Positions 1-6,982 of a stretch of DNA of 64,000 bases are shown here, piece by piece; position 1 is the first letter of the stretch, and each line of letters starts with the position of its first letter. The stretch is from a virus: IMG/VR virus record IMGVR_UViG_3300036939_000021, positions 1 through 64,000 of that record; one strand, given 5' to 3'. Both the position numbers and the translations under genes were made by a program. The notes under the pieces were generated by a model. That model did no database searches. It had not been told where the DNA came from and was given only the letters and a program-made list of their open reading frames with translations.

Positions 1-2
1 AT

Positions 3-335
3 AATAAAAATCGTTTTACTGCTGCTCAACTTGAAGGTCAAATTTTGTTTGACTTGATTGATACTTTATTTACTGATGAAAAATTAGAGTGTTCTAAATA
101 TGGATTTAAAAAAGCTGAAGGATTACAAAAACGTATTCCATACAAGCTTTTTCGAGTTTTGCAATTATCTCATAATGGACAGCATCAAAAATTATCGTCA
201 AAATTTGAATATTTAGAACAATCTATTATTCTTAAAAAAGAATATAACTATTTTATGTGGTTGGAGTATGCACCCGATAAAGAACAACAACTCAAATCAT
301 ATCTTTTTGAATCAGAAGAATTAGTAAAAAACTAA
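3..335 (+). CDS. KilA-N-type regulator, C-terminal part (cut by window start)
   Basis: The reading frame is open from the first bases of the window, so only the C-terminal 110 residues are seen. They match the C-terminal part of the KilA-N protein at 39316-40317 (minus): both contain a LIDTLFT segment, a following YGF, a PxKLxRVL segment and end with WLEYxP, KEQLxSYLF and a short tail. Such proteins are usually phage antirepressor-like DNA-binding regulators; this C-terminal domain has no function I know. The first ATG-like start inside the window is only an internal TTG, so the true start lies upstream of the window. Confidence 0.75.
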   Translation, partial: NKNRFTAAQLEGQILFDLIDTLFTDEKLECSKYGFKKAEGLQKRIPYKLFRVLQLSHNGQHQKLSSKFEYLEQSIILKKEYNYFMWLEYAPDKEQQLKSYLFESEELVKN

Positions 336-354
336 TACCACTGGAATAATCGTT

Positions 355-393
355 AAGACTCTGTGAATCGGGCACAGAGTCTTTTTTTTTTTT
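355..393 (+). terminator. intrinsic terminator
   Basis: An 11-bp stem (355-365 with 373-383) encloses an 8-base loop and is followed by a run of T. It closes the KilA-N fragment; a GGAATAAT octamer lies just upstream at 343-350. Confidence 0.9.
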
Positions 394-402
394 GAATATG
401 TC

Positions 403-431
403 TTGACATCTTAGATTTTTATAGTTAAAAT
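403..431 (+). promoter_or_regulatory. early promoter 1
   Basis: TTGACA at 403-408, 17-bp spacer, TAAAAT at 426-431, 31 bases before the ATG at 463. First member of a family of near-identical promoters in this window. Confidence 0.85.
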
Positions 432-462
432 ATAGAAAGAGGTTTATACAAGAGAAGAAATA

Positions 463-780
463 ATGGATTATTTAAAATGTATTGGTAAAGTGATAGTTTT
501 TGAAATATGGGGTCTTTATGATGAGATTGATAGACAAGTAATAGCATCAACAATTAAATCAATAACAAAAACTAAAAATACTTATTATCTAAATATCGAA
601 TCTGCTCAAGTAAAAGGTTTACACGTTAAGGATGAAGGACAAATTAATTCTCTAGAAATTAAAGTAGATGTTAAATATATAATTGAAAATCCTTTAAGTA
701 CTTATGTTTCTCTATATGATTGGACTGATAACACAACTTATAATGCAACAATTCAAGGTAAAATTTTAGACATTTATTAA
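463..780 (+). CDS. hypothetical protein, 105 aa
   Basis: A single-gene unit behind early promoter 1. I do not recognise the family. The sequence is soluble-looking with alternating hydrophobic positions in the C-terminal half (segments IEIKVDVKYII-like and TYNATIQGKI-like), suggesting a small beta-rich fold. No membrane segment, cysteine pair or nucleotide-binding motif is visible. The next early promoter begins 9 bases after its stop codon, so it is probably an independently expressed early phage protein. Confidence 0.7.
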   Translation: MDYLKCIGKVIVFEIWGLYDEIDRQVIASTIKSITKTKNTYYLNIESAQVKGLHVKDEGQINSLEIKVDVKYIIENPLSTYVSLYDWTDNTTYNATIQGKILDIY

Positions 781-788
781 AAGATGCC

Positions 789-817
789 TTGACATCTAGC
801 AAAATAAGCGTTAGTAT
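789..817 (+). promoter_or_regulatory. early promoter 2 (drives an ORF-less unit)
   Basis: TTGACA at 789-794, 17-bp spacer, TAGTAT at 812-817. No ORF longer than about 12 codons follows before the terminator at 1093-1135. Confidence 0.8.
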
Positions 818-823
818 TAAGAA

Positions 824-1135
824 ATGGAAGAAAAAACGATTGTAAAAATTTCAGATCGCTGAGTAACCAGACTATCTAAATTAGTAACGACAGTTTTATT
901 ATTCCATGTGAAGGGTTTTCTGAAAATCTTGTTACAAGAAGTTTCTTTAAACCCTTCTCTTAAATTTTTTAGTAAAAGGAGATAGAAAACAAAACAGAAT
1001 GCTTTATTAAAGATGGACTTCTAGTCCTAGTTATGACAAATTATATGACCTAAATTATCAGAAGTTTTATCTCAGTTTTTTTAGCTACCCCTATCGACTT
1101 TTACGGTGTCTAACCTAAAGTCGATTTTTTTTTTT
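824..1135 (+). ncRNA. putative small non-coding RNA of about 310 nt
   Basis: The stretch has a family promoter directly upstream and an intrinsic terminator at its end but no credible ORF: ATGs at 823, 998 and beyond all meet stops within a few codons. It contains a long nested hairpin: 910-918 pairs with 949-957, 922-925 with 942-945 and 927-931 with 935-939. A GGAATAAT-family octamer (reverse strand, 898-905) precedes the hairpin. A decayed gene that kept its promoter is the main alternative. The start is placed about 7 bases after the -10 box and is an inference. Confidence 0.5.
1093..1135 (+). terminator. intrinsic terminator of the putative ncRNA
   Basis: Stem 1093-1101 with 1117-1125 (ATCGACTTT type), then eleven T. 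Confidence 0.9.
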
Positions 1136-1144
1136 ACAATAATA

Positions 1145-1173
1145 TTGACATCTAGTAAAAATAGGCATATAGT
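1145..1173 (+). promoter_or_regulatory. early promoter 3
   Basis: TTGACA at 1145-1150, 17-bp spacer, TATAGT at 1168-1173; serves the small membrane protein at 1204. Confidence 0.85.
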
Positions 1174-1203
1174 ATAGATGTAGGTAAAAAGGAAGATTAA
1201 AAA

Positions 1204-1425
1204 ATGAATGATTTAATGACCTGGGCGATGTTAAGTGCTATTGGTTTTATTCTGACAATTGTTCTTGTTGCTTTATTTGGATTACCAACAATGTTATTAT
1301 GGAATTATTTGATGCCTGGTCTTTTTGGATTACAAACAATTACTTTTAGTCAATCTGTCGCTTTAAATGCTTTATGTTCTATTTTATTTAAAAGTAATTT
1401 GAGTACTAATAGTAAAAAGGATTAA
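1204..1425 (+). CDS. small two-helix membrane protein, 73 aa
   Basis: Residues about 8-32 and 34-62 are hydrophobic and could form two membrane helices; the end is short and basic (SNLSTNSKKD). The segment LWNYLMPGLFGL followed by ITFSQSVAL resembles a family of small membrane proteins that occurs widely in bacteria (my recollection, no family name). Located alone between an early promoter and a terminator. A holin-like role cannot be excluded but no lysis gene is adjacent. Confidence 0.7.
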   Translation: MNDLMTWAMLSAIGFILTIVLVALFGLPTMLLWNYLMPGLFGLQTITFSQSVALNALCSILFKSNLSTNSKKD

Positions 1426-1464
1426 TAAGATATAATTCTCTAATGTTATTATCGTTTGTGATTT

Positions 1465-1494
1465 TCCGACTTCCGTAGAGTCGGATTTTTTTTT
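1465..1494 (+). terminator. intrinsic terminator
   Basis: TCCGACT (1465-1471) pairs with AGTCGGA (1479-1485), then nine T. The same stem type recurs at 3111 and 3842. Confidence 0.9.
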
Positions 1495-1503
1495 AATATT
1501 TTA

Positions 1504-1532
1504 TTGACATCTAGCATTTTAAGACTTATACT
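1504..1532 (+). promoter_or_regulatory. early promoter 4
   Basis: TTGACA at 1504-1509, 17-bp spacer, TATACT at 1527-1532; serves the acidic protein at 1563. Confidence 0.85.
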
Positions 1533-1562
1533 AAAAGAGTAGTCAAGCAAACAACATTATTA

Positions 1563-1979
1563 ATGCAAGTCAAAATCAACAAAAACGGTAAATTTAGCAT
1601 CACTCAAATTTCTGATGTTGAACTTCATGATATCGCTAGTAAGTTACCCGACACCTATCATATTTTTAAACTTAAAATTCAGGTAGCTTTGGCTGAAGCT
1701 CAAGTACAGAAAGAGCAAGCACTAGATAAAGAATCAGATATCGTAGAGAGTACTGAAACAAATCAAGAAGAGGTAGAAAATATTGAAAAAGAATTATCGG
1801 AAGAAATTGAAGAAGATTTAACAACGTCAGTCAATAGCCTTAAATTTTTTGATGAGACTGAAGATGATTGGGATGAACCTGGTATTAATGATGAAGATGA
1901 AGAAGAAATGACCATATCTAATAATTCCAGTGATGAGTCTGAAAGTGAAGCTTATGCAGTGCCTGATAAGTTGTTTTAA
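1563..1979 (+). CDS. highly acidic hypothetical protein, 138 aa
   Basis: The first ~45 residues are mildly basic (KINKNGKFS), the remaining two thirds are extremely rich in Glu and Asp, with runs such as EEIEEDL, ETEDDWDEP and DEDEEEM. Single-gene early unit with its own promoter and terminator. Strongly acidic early phage proteins are sometimes DNA mimics or inhibitors of host enzymes; that role is only a possibility here, based on charge alone. No recognised domain. Confidence 0.7.
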   Translation: MQVKINKNGKFSITQISDVELHDIASKLPDTYHIFKLKIQVALAEAQVQKEQALDKESDIVESTETNQEEVENIEKELSEEIEEDLTTSVNSLKFFDETEDDWDEPGINDEDEEEMTISNNSSDESESEAYAVPDKLF

Positions 1980-2008
1980 AAGTTTAAATTAACTTTTCAA
2001 TAAAATTT

Positions 2009-2043
2009 AACCTCGGTATTAATATCAATACCGAGGTTATTTT
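2009..2043 (+). terminator. intrinsic terminator
   Basis: Perfect 12-bp stem (2009-2020 with 2027-2038) with a 6-base loop followed by a T-rich stretch. Confidence 0.85.
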
Positions 2044-2056
2044 GTGTTTAGATTTA

Positions 2057-2085
2057 TTGTATATGCTAAAGAATATTGCTACAAT
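2057..2085 (+). promoter_or_regulatory. promoter with TGC-extended -10 box
   Basis: TTGTAT at 2057-2062, 17-bp spacer ending in TGC, TACAAT at 2080-2085. Unlike the TTGACATCT family; shares its TGC extension with the promoters before 25930, 27854, 35364 and 42138. Confidence 0.6.
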
Positions 2086-2092
2086 AGGAGAA

Positions 2093-2129
2093 ATCCCTAA
2101 GAGCGTTTTATCCAGGCACTCTTAGGGAT
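2093..2129 (+). promoter_or_regulatory. 5' leader hairpin
   Basis: Perfect 11-bp stem (2093-2103 with 2119-2129), 15-base loop, starting about 8 bases after the -10 box and ending 40 bases before the ATG at 2170. It has no T run, so it is more likely a leader structure than a terminator. Confidence 0.6.
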
Positions 2130-2169
2130 CTAGTAAATGTGATGTCCAACTACTTATAGGTTAACCCAA

Positions 2170-3081
2170 ATGTTTGATTTTGACCAGTATCAACAGGATT
2201 CAATTGATAGCAAGTCTAATCCTTTAGATCGTCGTTTATTAGTAGGTTTTGAACAAGTTGGTGTAGAAATAGAGGTATTTGCTTTACCTGGATTTGAGAC
2301 TAATCCTAAAAGGTATCTTTTAAGTTTAAGAAGTACTGCTTTAGCCGTTAAAAGGAATCCAAATTCACTGTTAGGTTTTTTGGGGTCTATGACCTTCAAA
2401 CGTAAGCTGAGTCAAGCTTTTGACTGTACATCTTGGAAATCTTTACAATTTAAATCTACAGCATTCAATGATACTTTCTCTGGTATACCTGGATGGTTAG
2501 CTTTATGGTTTTGGCGTCAACAAGATAAGCTTGGTAATGAAATAGCAGGACAGATAATAGACGTTCTAATAGAATCAAAACTAGATGATTTAGCTTCTGA
2601 TTCCTTTCAAATTATCCGAACACCAGAGCAACGAGTACAAAATTTTACGACAACCTGGCAGCAGTACAGAGATAATACTAAAGCAGGTTTTAAAAAACTT
2701 CGGACATTCTTTCAGCAAAAATACACTCATTACTACTTGCAATACCCTAATAATTCTTTTATTCGGCAAAATATAACAAGTTTGATAAAACGTGATGTAA
2801 ACGGCGTACTTAAAGAGATTTGTGCAACAATCGTCTACCGTCTAACTAATTTGTACCCAATACAAATTTATGAAGTTTTAAAACTTGACGATGATACGGT
2901 AGACGAATTAAAGCTTCGTGATTGGTACTCAACAGAGCTTCTAGAAGCCATTGACAATATTCAAGAAGCCTTGTTTAAAGCACTCCTAGATGATTCCGGT
3001 GTTGACCCTATAATCCAAGTTTCTTTAATCATTGATCAGATAGGTTATGCAAGTTCGATGGATTGGAGAAAGGAAAAATAA
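2170..3081 (+). CDS. conserved hypothetical protein, 303 aa
   Basis: I do not know a function. Visible features: an N-terminal segment DRRLLVGFEQVGVEIEVF, a segment with many small and basic residues around 50-90, and a long helical second half rich in Trp, Tyr and Gln. I recall similar proteins in cyanobacterial mobile elements, but no domain name. It is the only early-region gene of this size with a TGC-extended -10 promoter and a leader hairpin, so its expression may be controlled differently from its neighbours. The ATG at 2170 is the first start after the hairpin. Confidence 0.75.
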   Translation: MFDFDQYQQDSIDSKSNPLDRRLLVGFEQVGVEIEVFALPGFETNPKRYLLSLRSTALAVKRNPNSLLGFLGSMTFKRKLSQAFDCTSWKSLQFKSTAFNDTFSGIPGWLALWFWRQQDKLGNEIAGQIIDVLIESKLDDLASDSFQIIRTPEQRVQNFTTTWQQYRDNTKAGFKKLRTFFQQKYTHYYLQYPNNSFIRQNITSLIKRDVNGVLKEICATIVYRLTNLYPIQIYEVLKLDDDTVDELKLRDWYSTELLEAIDNIQEALFKALLDDSGVDPIIQVSLIIDQIGYASSMDWRKEK

Positions 3082-3110
3082 AGAACACCCAATGGAATAA
3101 TAATTATATT

Positions 3111-3140
3111 TCCGGCTCTTATACAGTCGGATTTTTTTTT
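3111..3140 (+). terminator. intrinsic terminator
   Basis: Stem 3111-3117 with 3125-3131 (one G-T pair), then nine T. Confidence 0.85.
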
Positions 3141-3149
3141 ACAAAATTC

Positions 3150-3178
3150 TTGACATCTTATAAAAATAAGCATATATT
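3150..3178 (+). promoter_or_regulatory. early promoter 5
   Basis: TTGACA at 3150-3155, 17-bp spacer, TATATT at 3173-3178; serves the gene at 3207. Confidence 0.85.
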
Positions 3179-3206
3179 AGAGAAGTAGTATTATAAAACA
3201 ACAAAA

Positions 3207-3809
3207 ATGCTTTTAAACGGTTATCTCGTAAGAATTCCAGAAGGTCAAGAAGATTCTCGTGGTTATGTCGGTTTAAAACATAATCAAAAGTACAAAATTG
3301 CCTTAAGAAATGGTAATGCTACTCGTTGCAATGTTTCTATAAAAATTGATGGAAAAAATCAAGGCACATGGAGAATGGAAGCTTATGATAATGCTGTATT
3401 AGAACGTCCTGCACATGATCAAGGTTGTTTTACTTTTTATAAATTGAATAGTTCGGAAGCACAAAAAGTACAACTACAAGATGATTCAAGTCTAGGTTTA
3501 GTTGAAGTAATTTTTATACCTGAAATGAGATATCCGGTAGCTAATGATCTCAGTGTTTTAGAAGCTTATGGGACTCGATCAGGATCTAAAAGCATTAGTT
3601 ATAGTTCTGAACGTAGTGCTAGAAACTTTAGTGCTGGTGGAACTGGTTTATCTGGATGGAGCCAACAAAATTTTGGTCAAGCATCGGAGATGCCTTTAGA
3701 TAAAAGTAAAACAACGACTATTTATTTAAGGCTAGTTTGTATCAAAGATAATACAGATGAACCAAGACCACTAACAAATCATACTTCACCGATTCCACCT
3801 AGAATTTAA
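3207..3809 (+). CDS. conserved beta-rich protein, 200 aa
   Basis: The N-terminal 110 residues follow a pattern I associate with a widespread uncharacterised family: GYxVRIPEG, EDSRGYVGL, YKIALRNGN, RCNVSIKIDGK, GTWRM, LERP and FTFYKL. This looks like a compact beta-sandwich. The rest is Ser/Gly-rich (RSGSKSISYSS, SAGGTGLSGWS) and low in charge, then ends TNHTSPIPPRI. Single-gene early unit with promoter and terminator. A role in binding a surface or small ligand is conceivable, but nothing in the sequence proves it. Confidence 0.75.
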   Translation: MLLNGYLVRIPEGQEDSRGYVGLKHNQKYKIALRNGNATRCNVSIKIDGKNQGTWRMEAYDNAVLERPAHDQGCFTFYKLNSSEAQKVQLQDDSSLGLVEVIFIPEMRYPVANDLSVLEAYGTRSGSKSISYSSERSARNFSAGGTGLSGWSQQNFGQASEMPLDKSKTTTIYLRLVCIKDNTDEPRPLTNHTSPIPPRI

Positions 3810-3841
3810 GGATAAACAACCAATAAAATAATAATCATATT

Positions 3842-3871
3842 TCCGACTTTAACTAAGCCGGATTTTTTTTT
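3842..3871 (+). terminator. intrinsic terminator
   Basis: Stem 3842-3849 with 3855-3862 (one mismatch) followed by nine T. Confidence 0.85.
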
Positions 3872-3873
3872 AC

Positions 3874-3928
3874 AAAATTTTTACTATATGTTCTTGACAT
3901 CTTATAATTTTATTGCCATAATATAGGA
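3874..3928 (+). repeat. 55-bp promoter-containing direct repeat, copy 1
   Basis: Matches 4157-4211 with only two differences. The repeat contains the whole early promoter and 17 bases upstream of it. Confidence 0.85.
3894..3922 (+). promoter_or_regulatory. early promoter 6
   Basis: TTGACA at 3894-3899, 17-bp spacer, CATAAT at 3917-3922; serves the gene at 3951. Confidence 0.8.
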
Positions 3929-3950
3929 ATAACTTGAAATCAAAATAAAG

Positions 3951-4157
3951 ATGAATACTCCTAAAACAGTAAAAGGTATTTGGATTTTCGATAATTCTTT
4001 ATGCCGTCATATTTTTTTAACAAAGGATGGTAAAAAATATTCTACAGATTACAGAAGAACAAATTTTACCGATACAGAGATTTTAGTAATTTGTTATAAG
4101 ATTCGAGTACTCTCTTTGATATTAGATGGTACAGAATATTTTGAAGAAGAAAATTAA
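3951..4157 (+). CDS. hypothetical protein, 68 aa
   Basis: Small soluble protein of unknown family. It begins MNTPKTVKGIWIFDNSL and contains two Cys-less hydrophobic stretches (HIFLTKDG, EILVICYKIRVLSLILDG). The stop codon is at the first base of the second copy of a 55-bp promoter repeat, so the gene is neatly framed by two copies of the same promoter, as expected if it entered as a cassette. Confidence 0.7.
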   Translation: MNTPKTVKGIWIFDNSLCRHIFLTKDGKKYSTDYRRTNFTDTEILVICYKIRVLSLILDGTEYFEEEN

Positions 4158-4211
4158 AAATTTTTACTATATGTTCTTGACATCTCATAATTTAATTGCC
4201 ATAATATAGGA
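4157..4211 (+). repeat. 55-bp promoter-containing direct repeat, copy 2
   Basis: Second copy of 3874-3928, 53 of 55 positions identical by eye. Confidence 0.85.
4177..4205 (+). promoter_or_regulatory. early promoter 7
   Basis: TTGACA at 4177-4182, 17-bp spacer, CATAAT at 4200-4205; serves the gene at 4234. Confidence 0.8.
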
Positions 4212-4233
4212 GTAGCTAAGGAATCGAACGAAA

Positions 4234-4614
4234 ATGACTTTACGTAATCTGGCTCTAAAACTTTTCGCTAAAGTCTACGGTCTAAAAAATGCTTCAACAT
4301 ATCTTGTTAAAAAGCAGTTTCCTAAGTTTCGGGCTTCTATTCGTGAGCATTGGGAATTTTTAGTTTTAAAGTTACTCGGTATCTATAAAGAAAAACAACA
4401 GCAACAGCAAACCAAAGTAGAGCCAAAACAAGATTTGAGTAAATTAACAGATTTTCAATTACAGAGTCTTGCTATAAAGAACGGTATTAATCCTCAACAA
4501 CCAAGATTTAAGCTTTTAAATGCTTTAGGCTATAATCCCGAACCGCCTAAAAATAATATTAGTCCTACAATACGGCGAGGTAAGAGCATACCTCAATGGA
4601 ACGGTAAACTTTAA
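4234..4614 (+). CDS. basic hypothetical protein, 126 aa
   Basis: Positively charged protein of unknown family. The N-terminal half has a helical, hydrophobic-basic pattern (MTLRNLALKLFAKVYGLK, KKQFPKFRASIREHWEFLVLKLLG-like), then a glutamine run (KEKQQQQQ), a SAP-like short helix pair around LSKLTDFQLQSLAIKNGI, and a basic tail (TIRRGKSIP). The helix pair could bind nucleic acid; this is inference. First gene of a unit that continues with two very small ORFs at 4686 and 4831. Confidence 0.65.
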   Translation: MTLRNLALKLFAKVYGLKNASTYLVKKQFPKFRASIREHWEFLVLKLLGIYKEKQQQQQTKVEPKQDLSKLTDFQLQSLAIKNGINPQQPRFKLLNALGYNPEPPKNNISPTIRRGKSIPQWNGKL

Positions 4615-4635
4615 AAATTTTAATTATTCCAGTGG

Positions 4636-4645
4636 TGCATCTACC
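4636..4645 (+). promoter_or_regulatory. intercistronic GCATCTAC element 1
   Basis: TGCATCTACC directly after a reverse GGAATAAT octamer (4623-4630), between co-directional genes. Related copies at 14522, 26861, 38158, 43241, 43551 and 43871. Confidence 0.5.
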
Positions 4646-4685
4646 ACAATCCCTACACATTTATTGAAGTTCAAAAGTAACTGAG

Positions 4686-4817
4686 ATGCAACCACACAGA
4701 ATAATTGTCAAAGACTCAGGAGTAACATTGGGTAATATTAACGTGCCTCATCAAGAAGCCGTGAAAGTCAACAAAGATCAGGATAAACCTTTTAGATTGT
4801 CAAAAAAAGTAGATTAA
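4686..4817 (+). CDS. small hypothetical protein, 43 aa
   Basis: Begins MQPHRIIVKDSGVTLG and ends with a basic stretch (FRLSKKVD); no known family. The ORF is too short to be certain, but it has good codon use, follows 4234 without a terminator and is followed 13 bases later by another small ORF, which fits a three-gene operon ending in the terminator at 4996. Confidence 0.45.
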   Translation: MQPHRIIVKDSGVTLGNINVPHQEAVKVNKDQDKPFRLSKKVD

Positions 4818-4830
4818 TGAGAATCAACAA

Positions 4831-4968
4831 ATGTCTAACTACGATCACTTACGAGATGCTATAGCACAAGCTATTGAAAACTGTGATTTTCAAGGTGCGG
4901 CAGAGTTGGCAGAAAACTTAGAAGAACTTGAACGATTAGAGAAAGAGGCAGAAAACGACAAAGAGTAA
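4831..4968 (+). CDS. small acidic helical protein, 45 aa
   Basis: MSNYDHLRDAIAQAIEN followed by an almost continuous amphipathic, Glu-rich helix ending in NDKE. The length and heptad-like spacing of Leu and Ala suggest a coiled coil or helical hairpin. Last gene before the terminator at 4996. Function unknown. Confidence 0.5.
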   Translation: MSNYDHLRDAIAQAIENCDFQGAAELAENLEELERLEKEAENDKE

Positions 4969-4995
4969 ACAAATAAAGGGAATAATACTCATATC

Positions 4996-5031
4996 TCCCG
5001 TAGTCTCTCTAACCGCTACGGGATTTTTATT
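4996..5031 (+). terminator. intrinsic terminator
   Basis: TCCCGTAG (4996-5003) pairs with CTACGGGA (5016-5023), followed by TTTTTATTA. Confidence 0.85.
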
Positions 5032-5039
5032 AACTGTTG

Positions 5040-5068
5040 TTGACATATAGTAATTTTATTAGTATAAT
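5040..5068 (+). promoter_or_regulatory. early promoter 8
   Basis: TTGACA at 5040-5045, 17-bp spacer, perfect TATAAT at 5063-5068; serves the HNH gene at 5096. Confidence 0.9.
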
Positions 5069-5095
5069 GGAGAGGCAGTTAAAGAGTAATTAAAT

Positions 5096-5816
5096 ATGAA
5101 TTCTGATGATAGTAAATTTTATGAAGGAAATCCATGTAAAAAATGTCAACAAACTTTAAAATATAAATCTTGCAGAGGTTGTGTTAATTGTCATAGAGTG
5201 CCTAAAGACTTATTAAAAAACCGAGTAAAAAAAACCACGTAATTATAAGGAAGAGTATCAAAAATATAAAGAAAGAAATGAAATCACAGGAAAAATTTAT
5301 CGAGAAGTAAATAAAGAAAAATTATCACAAAAGAAAAAAGAATACTATAAAAACAATAAAGAAAAGATTCAACAAAGAAATAAAAATAATTGGGAAAAAC
5401 ATAGAGAAAAATATTTAAAAACCTCTAAAAACTATCGTGAAAAAAATCATGAGCAAATTATAAAGAAGAGACGGTCGCATTATCAAAGAGATAAACAAAA
5501 TTATAGAGTACGTCAATATAAAAGACGGCATGGATTACTAGGTACGGCTAAAGAATTTTATACTAAAAACGATGTTAAAAATTATTTTAAAAATTTTGAC
5601 AGTAAATGTGTGTATTGTGGCACACATGAAAAGATAACTATTGATCATTTTATTCCTTTAGTTTCTGGTGGTGATGATATCTTAAAAAATTTAGTACCTG
5701 CTTGTTATACCTGTAATGCATCAAAAAGACATAGTAATCCTATACAGTGGATGTTACAGAAAAAGTTAGATGAACAATATATTTTAGATTTATTAGACAT
5801 AATATATTGTCACTAA
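5096..5816 (+). pseudogene. HNH endonuclease with zinc-ribbon N-terminus, frameshifted in an A8 run
   Basis: Reading from the ATG at 5096 gives a zinc-ribbon-like start (CKKC, then CRGC and NCH) but meets TAA at 5240. The next frame (+1) is open from 5229 and continues through a Lys/Asn/Glu-rich helical linker into a complete HNH nuclease module near the end: CVYCG, DHFIPLVSGG, NLVPACYTCNASK. The two halves join smoothly if one base of the eight-A run at 5227-5234 is skipped, giving about 240 residues in total. HNH proteins of this layout are free-standing phage endonucleases, often homing enzymes. Whether it is dead, rescued by slippage on the A run, or a sequencing error cannot be decided from the sequence. 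It has its own promoter and terminator. Confidence 0.75.
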
Positions 5817-5821
5817 TTTTT

Positions 5822-5847
5822 AAGCTATCTATAAGGTAGCTTTTTTA
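5822..5847 (+). terminator. intrinsic terminator
   Basis: 9-bp stem 5822-5830 with 5834-5842 (one G-T pair) and a T run. Confidence 0.8.
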
Positions 5848-5869
5848 TTAGAAAATTTTCAATAATAGC

Positions 5870-5898
5870 TTGACATCTAGTATTTTTATTATTAAAAT
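5870..5898 (+). promoter_or_regulatory. early promoter 9
   Basis: TTGACA at 5870-5875, 17-bp spacer, TAAAAT at 5893-5898. It decides the start of the ParB-like gene: the in-frame codon at 5870 lies inside this -35 box, so ATG 5933 is used. Confidence 0.85.
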
Positions 5899-5932
5899 TA
5901 AGAAAAGCTCGAAAATAAAGGAAATCAAGAAA

Positions 5933-6844
5933 ATGGCTAAAGATAGAAAAGATTCTGGAATGTCTTCAATAGCTAATCGCATATCTGCTTATGCTGTACC
6001 TGTTGATAACATTGTATTTCAAGAAGGATTTTTACAACGAGATGAGATAAACCCTGAAAAAGTTCAAGAAATTAAGCAACAGATTATTGAGCATATTATT
6101 ACAACAAAAAATCAACATCCAAAACCATATGGAATTCACACTCCTATTACTGGTTTTTACATGGATGGAAAATTTCAATTGAATCACGGACATCATCGAC
6201 TAAGCGCTGTCAGAGAATTAAAAAATGATGGCACTTTGGATCGCTTAGTAGCTGAAGGTAAAATCGATGTTGATGATGTTGAACGTATTATCAATATTCC
6301 GGCTACTCGTGTAGCACCTCCAATCGGTAAGACTGAAGAAGAAACAAAACGAGCTGAAGCCTTATTATATCTACGACAAATTGTAGATAATTCCGGTCAG
6401 AATTATAAGCCGTTAGAATGTGCAAGAATTTGTCAATTGGTCGAGACTAAATACGATATGTCTCAAGCTGAGATTGCAAATTTTCTTGGAAAATCTGTTA
6501 GTCAGATCAGTTCTTGGCTAAAGCTCATGGATATGCCTACAGAAATTCAAGAAACAATTTCAGACGGTTCTGTTGCGGCTAGTTACGCTAATGAACTTGT
6601 AAGAGAAGTTGGGCTTGAAAAGGCAACCCAATACTTATTATCAGCGGTAGAGAAAGCTAAAAAAGAAGGAAAGAAAAAAGTCACAAAAAAAGATGTAGAA
6701 GAAGAGATAGGAAAAGCAAAACCTACTAAAAAAGAAATTCGTAATTTGCTTCTAACAATGGAGCGTCAAGATATGGATGGAGGAGTGTCTCAAATACCCA
6801 CAGAAGCTTTAGAGAAGCTTCTAGCTTATGTGGATGTGGTATAA
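5933..6844 (+). CDS. ParB-like DNA-binding protein, 303 aa
   Basis: Residues about 20-95 form a ParB/sulfiredoxin-type domain with the GHHRLSAV signature at 86-93, and a helix-turn-helix follows at about 175-200 (MSQAEIANFLGKSVSQISSW). This is the order of domains in plasmid and phage ParB-type proteins, which bind DNA at parS-like sites and, in true ParBs, use CTP. The C-terminal 90 residues are Lys/Glu-rich. There is no ParA gene beside it, so it may be a regulator rather than a partition protein. Promoter and terminator isolate it as a single gene. Confidence 0.8.
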   Translation: MAKDRKDSGMSSIANRISAYAVPVDNIVFQEGFLQRDEINPEKVQEIKQQIIEHIITTKNQHPKPYGIHTPITGFYMDGKFQLNHGHHRLSAVRELKNDGTLDRLVAEGKIDVDDVERIINIPATRVAPPIGKTEEETKRAEALLYLRQIVDNSGQNYKPLECARICQLVETKYDMSQAEIANFLGKSVSQISSWLKLMDMPTEIQETISDGSVAASYANELVREVGLEKATQYLLSAVEKAKKEGKKKVTKKDVEEEIGKAKPTKKEIRNLLLTMERQDMDGGVSQIPTEALEKLLAYVDVV

Positions 6845-6874
6845 ATTCAGTAAGTAGGAAAGACAGTTTGTAAC

Positions 6875-6913
6875 ATCCCTGGAGTCTTGATTATTCCAGG
6901 GATTTTTATTTTT
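6875..6913 (+). terminator. intrinsic terminator carrying an octamer copy
   Basis: ATCCCTGGA (6875-6883) pairs with TCCAGGGAT (6895-6903), followed by T-rich DNA; a reverse GGAATAAT octamer sits at 6890-6897. Confidence 0.85.
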
Positions 6914-6922
6914 AATATTGTA

Positions 6923-6951
6923 TTGACATATAGTATTTTTGCAATTATACT
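6923..6951 (+). promoter_or_regulatory. early promoter 10
   Basis: TTGACA at 6923-6928, 17-bp spacer, TATACT at 6946-6951; serves the gene at 6983. Confidence 0.85.
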
Positions 6952-6982
6952 AGAGAAGTCGGTAACAAAAAAAATCTAAATC

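Noticed and set aside
789-1135. A CRISPR or tandem-repeat unit among the early intergenic repeats
   Set aside because: The repeated sequences are promoters and leaders placed before different genes; they are not regularly spaced and there are no spacers.
5870-5932. Long start at 5870 for the ParB-like gene
   Set aside because: That start would sit inside the -35 box of its own promoter; the ATG at 5933 fits the transcript and the family.
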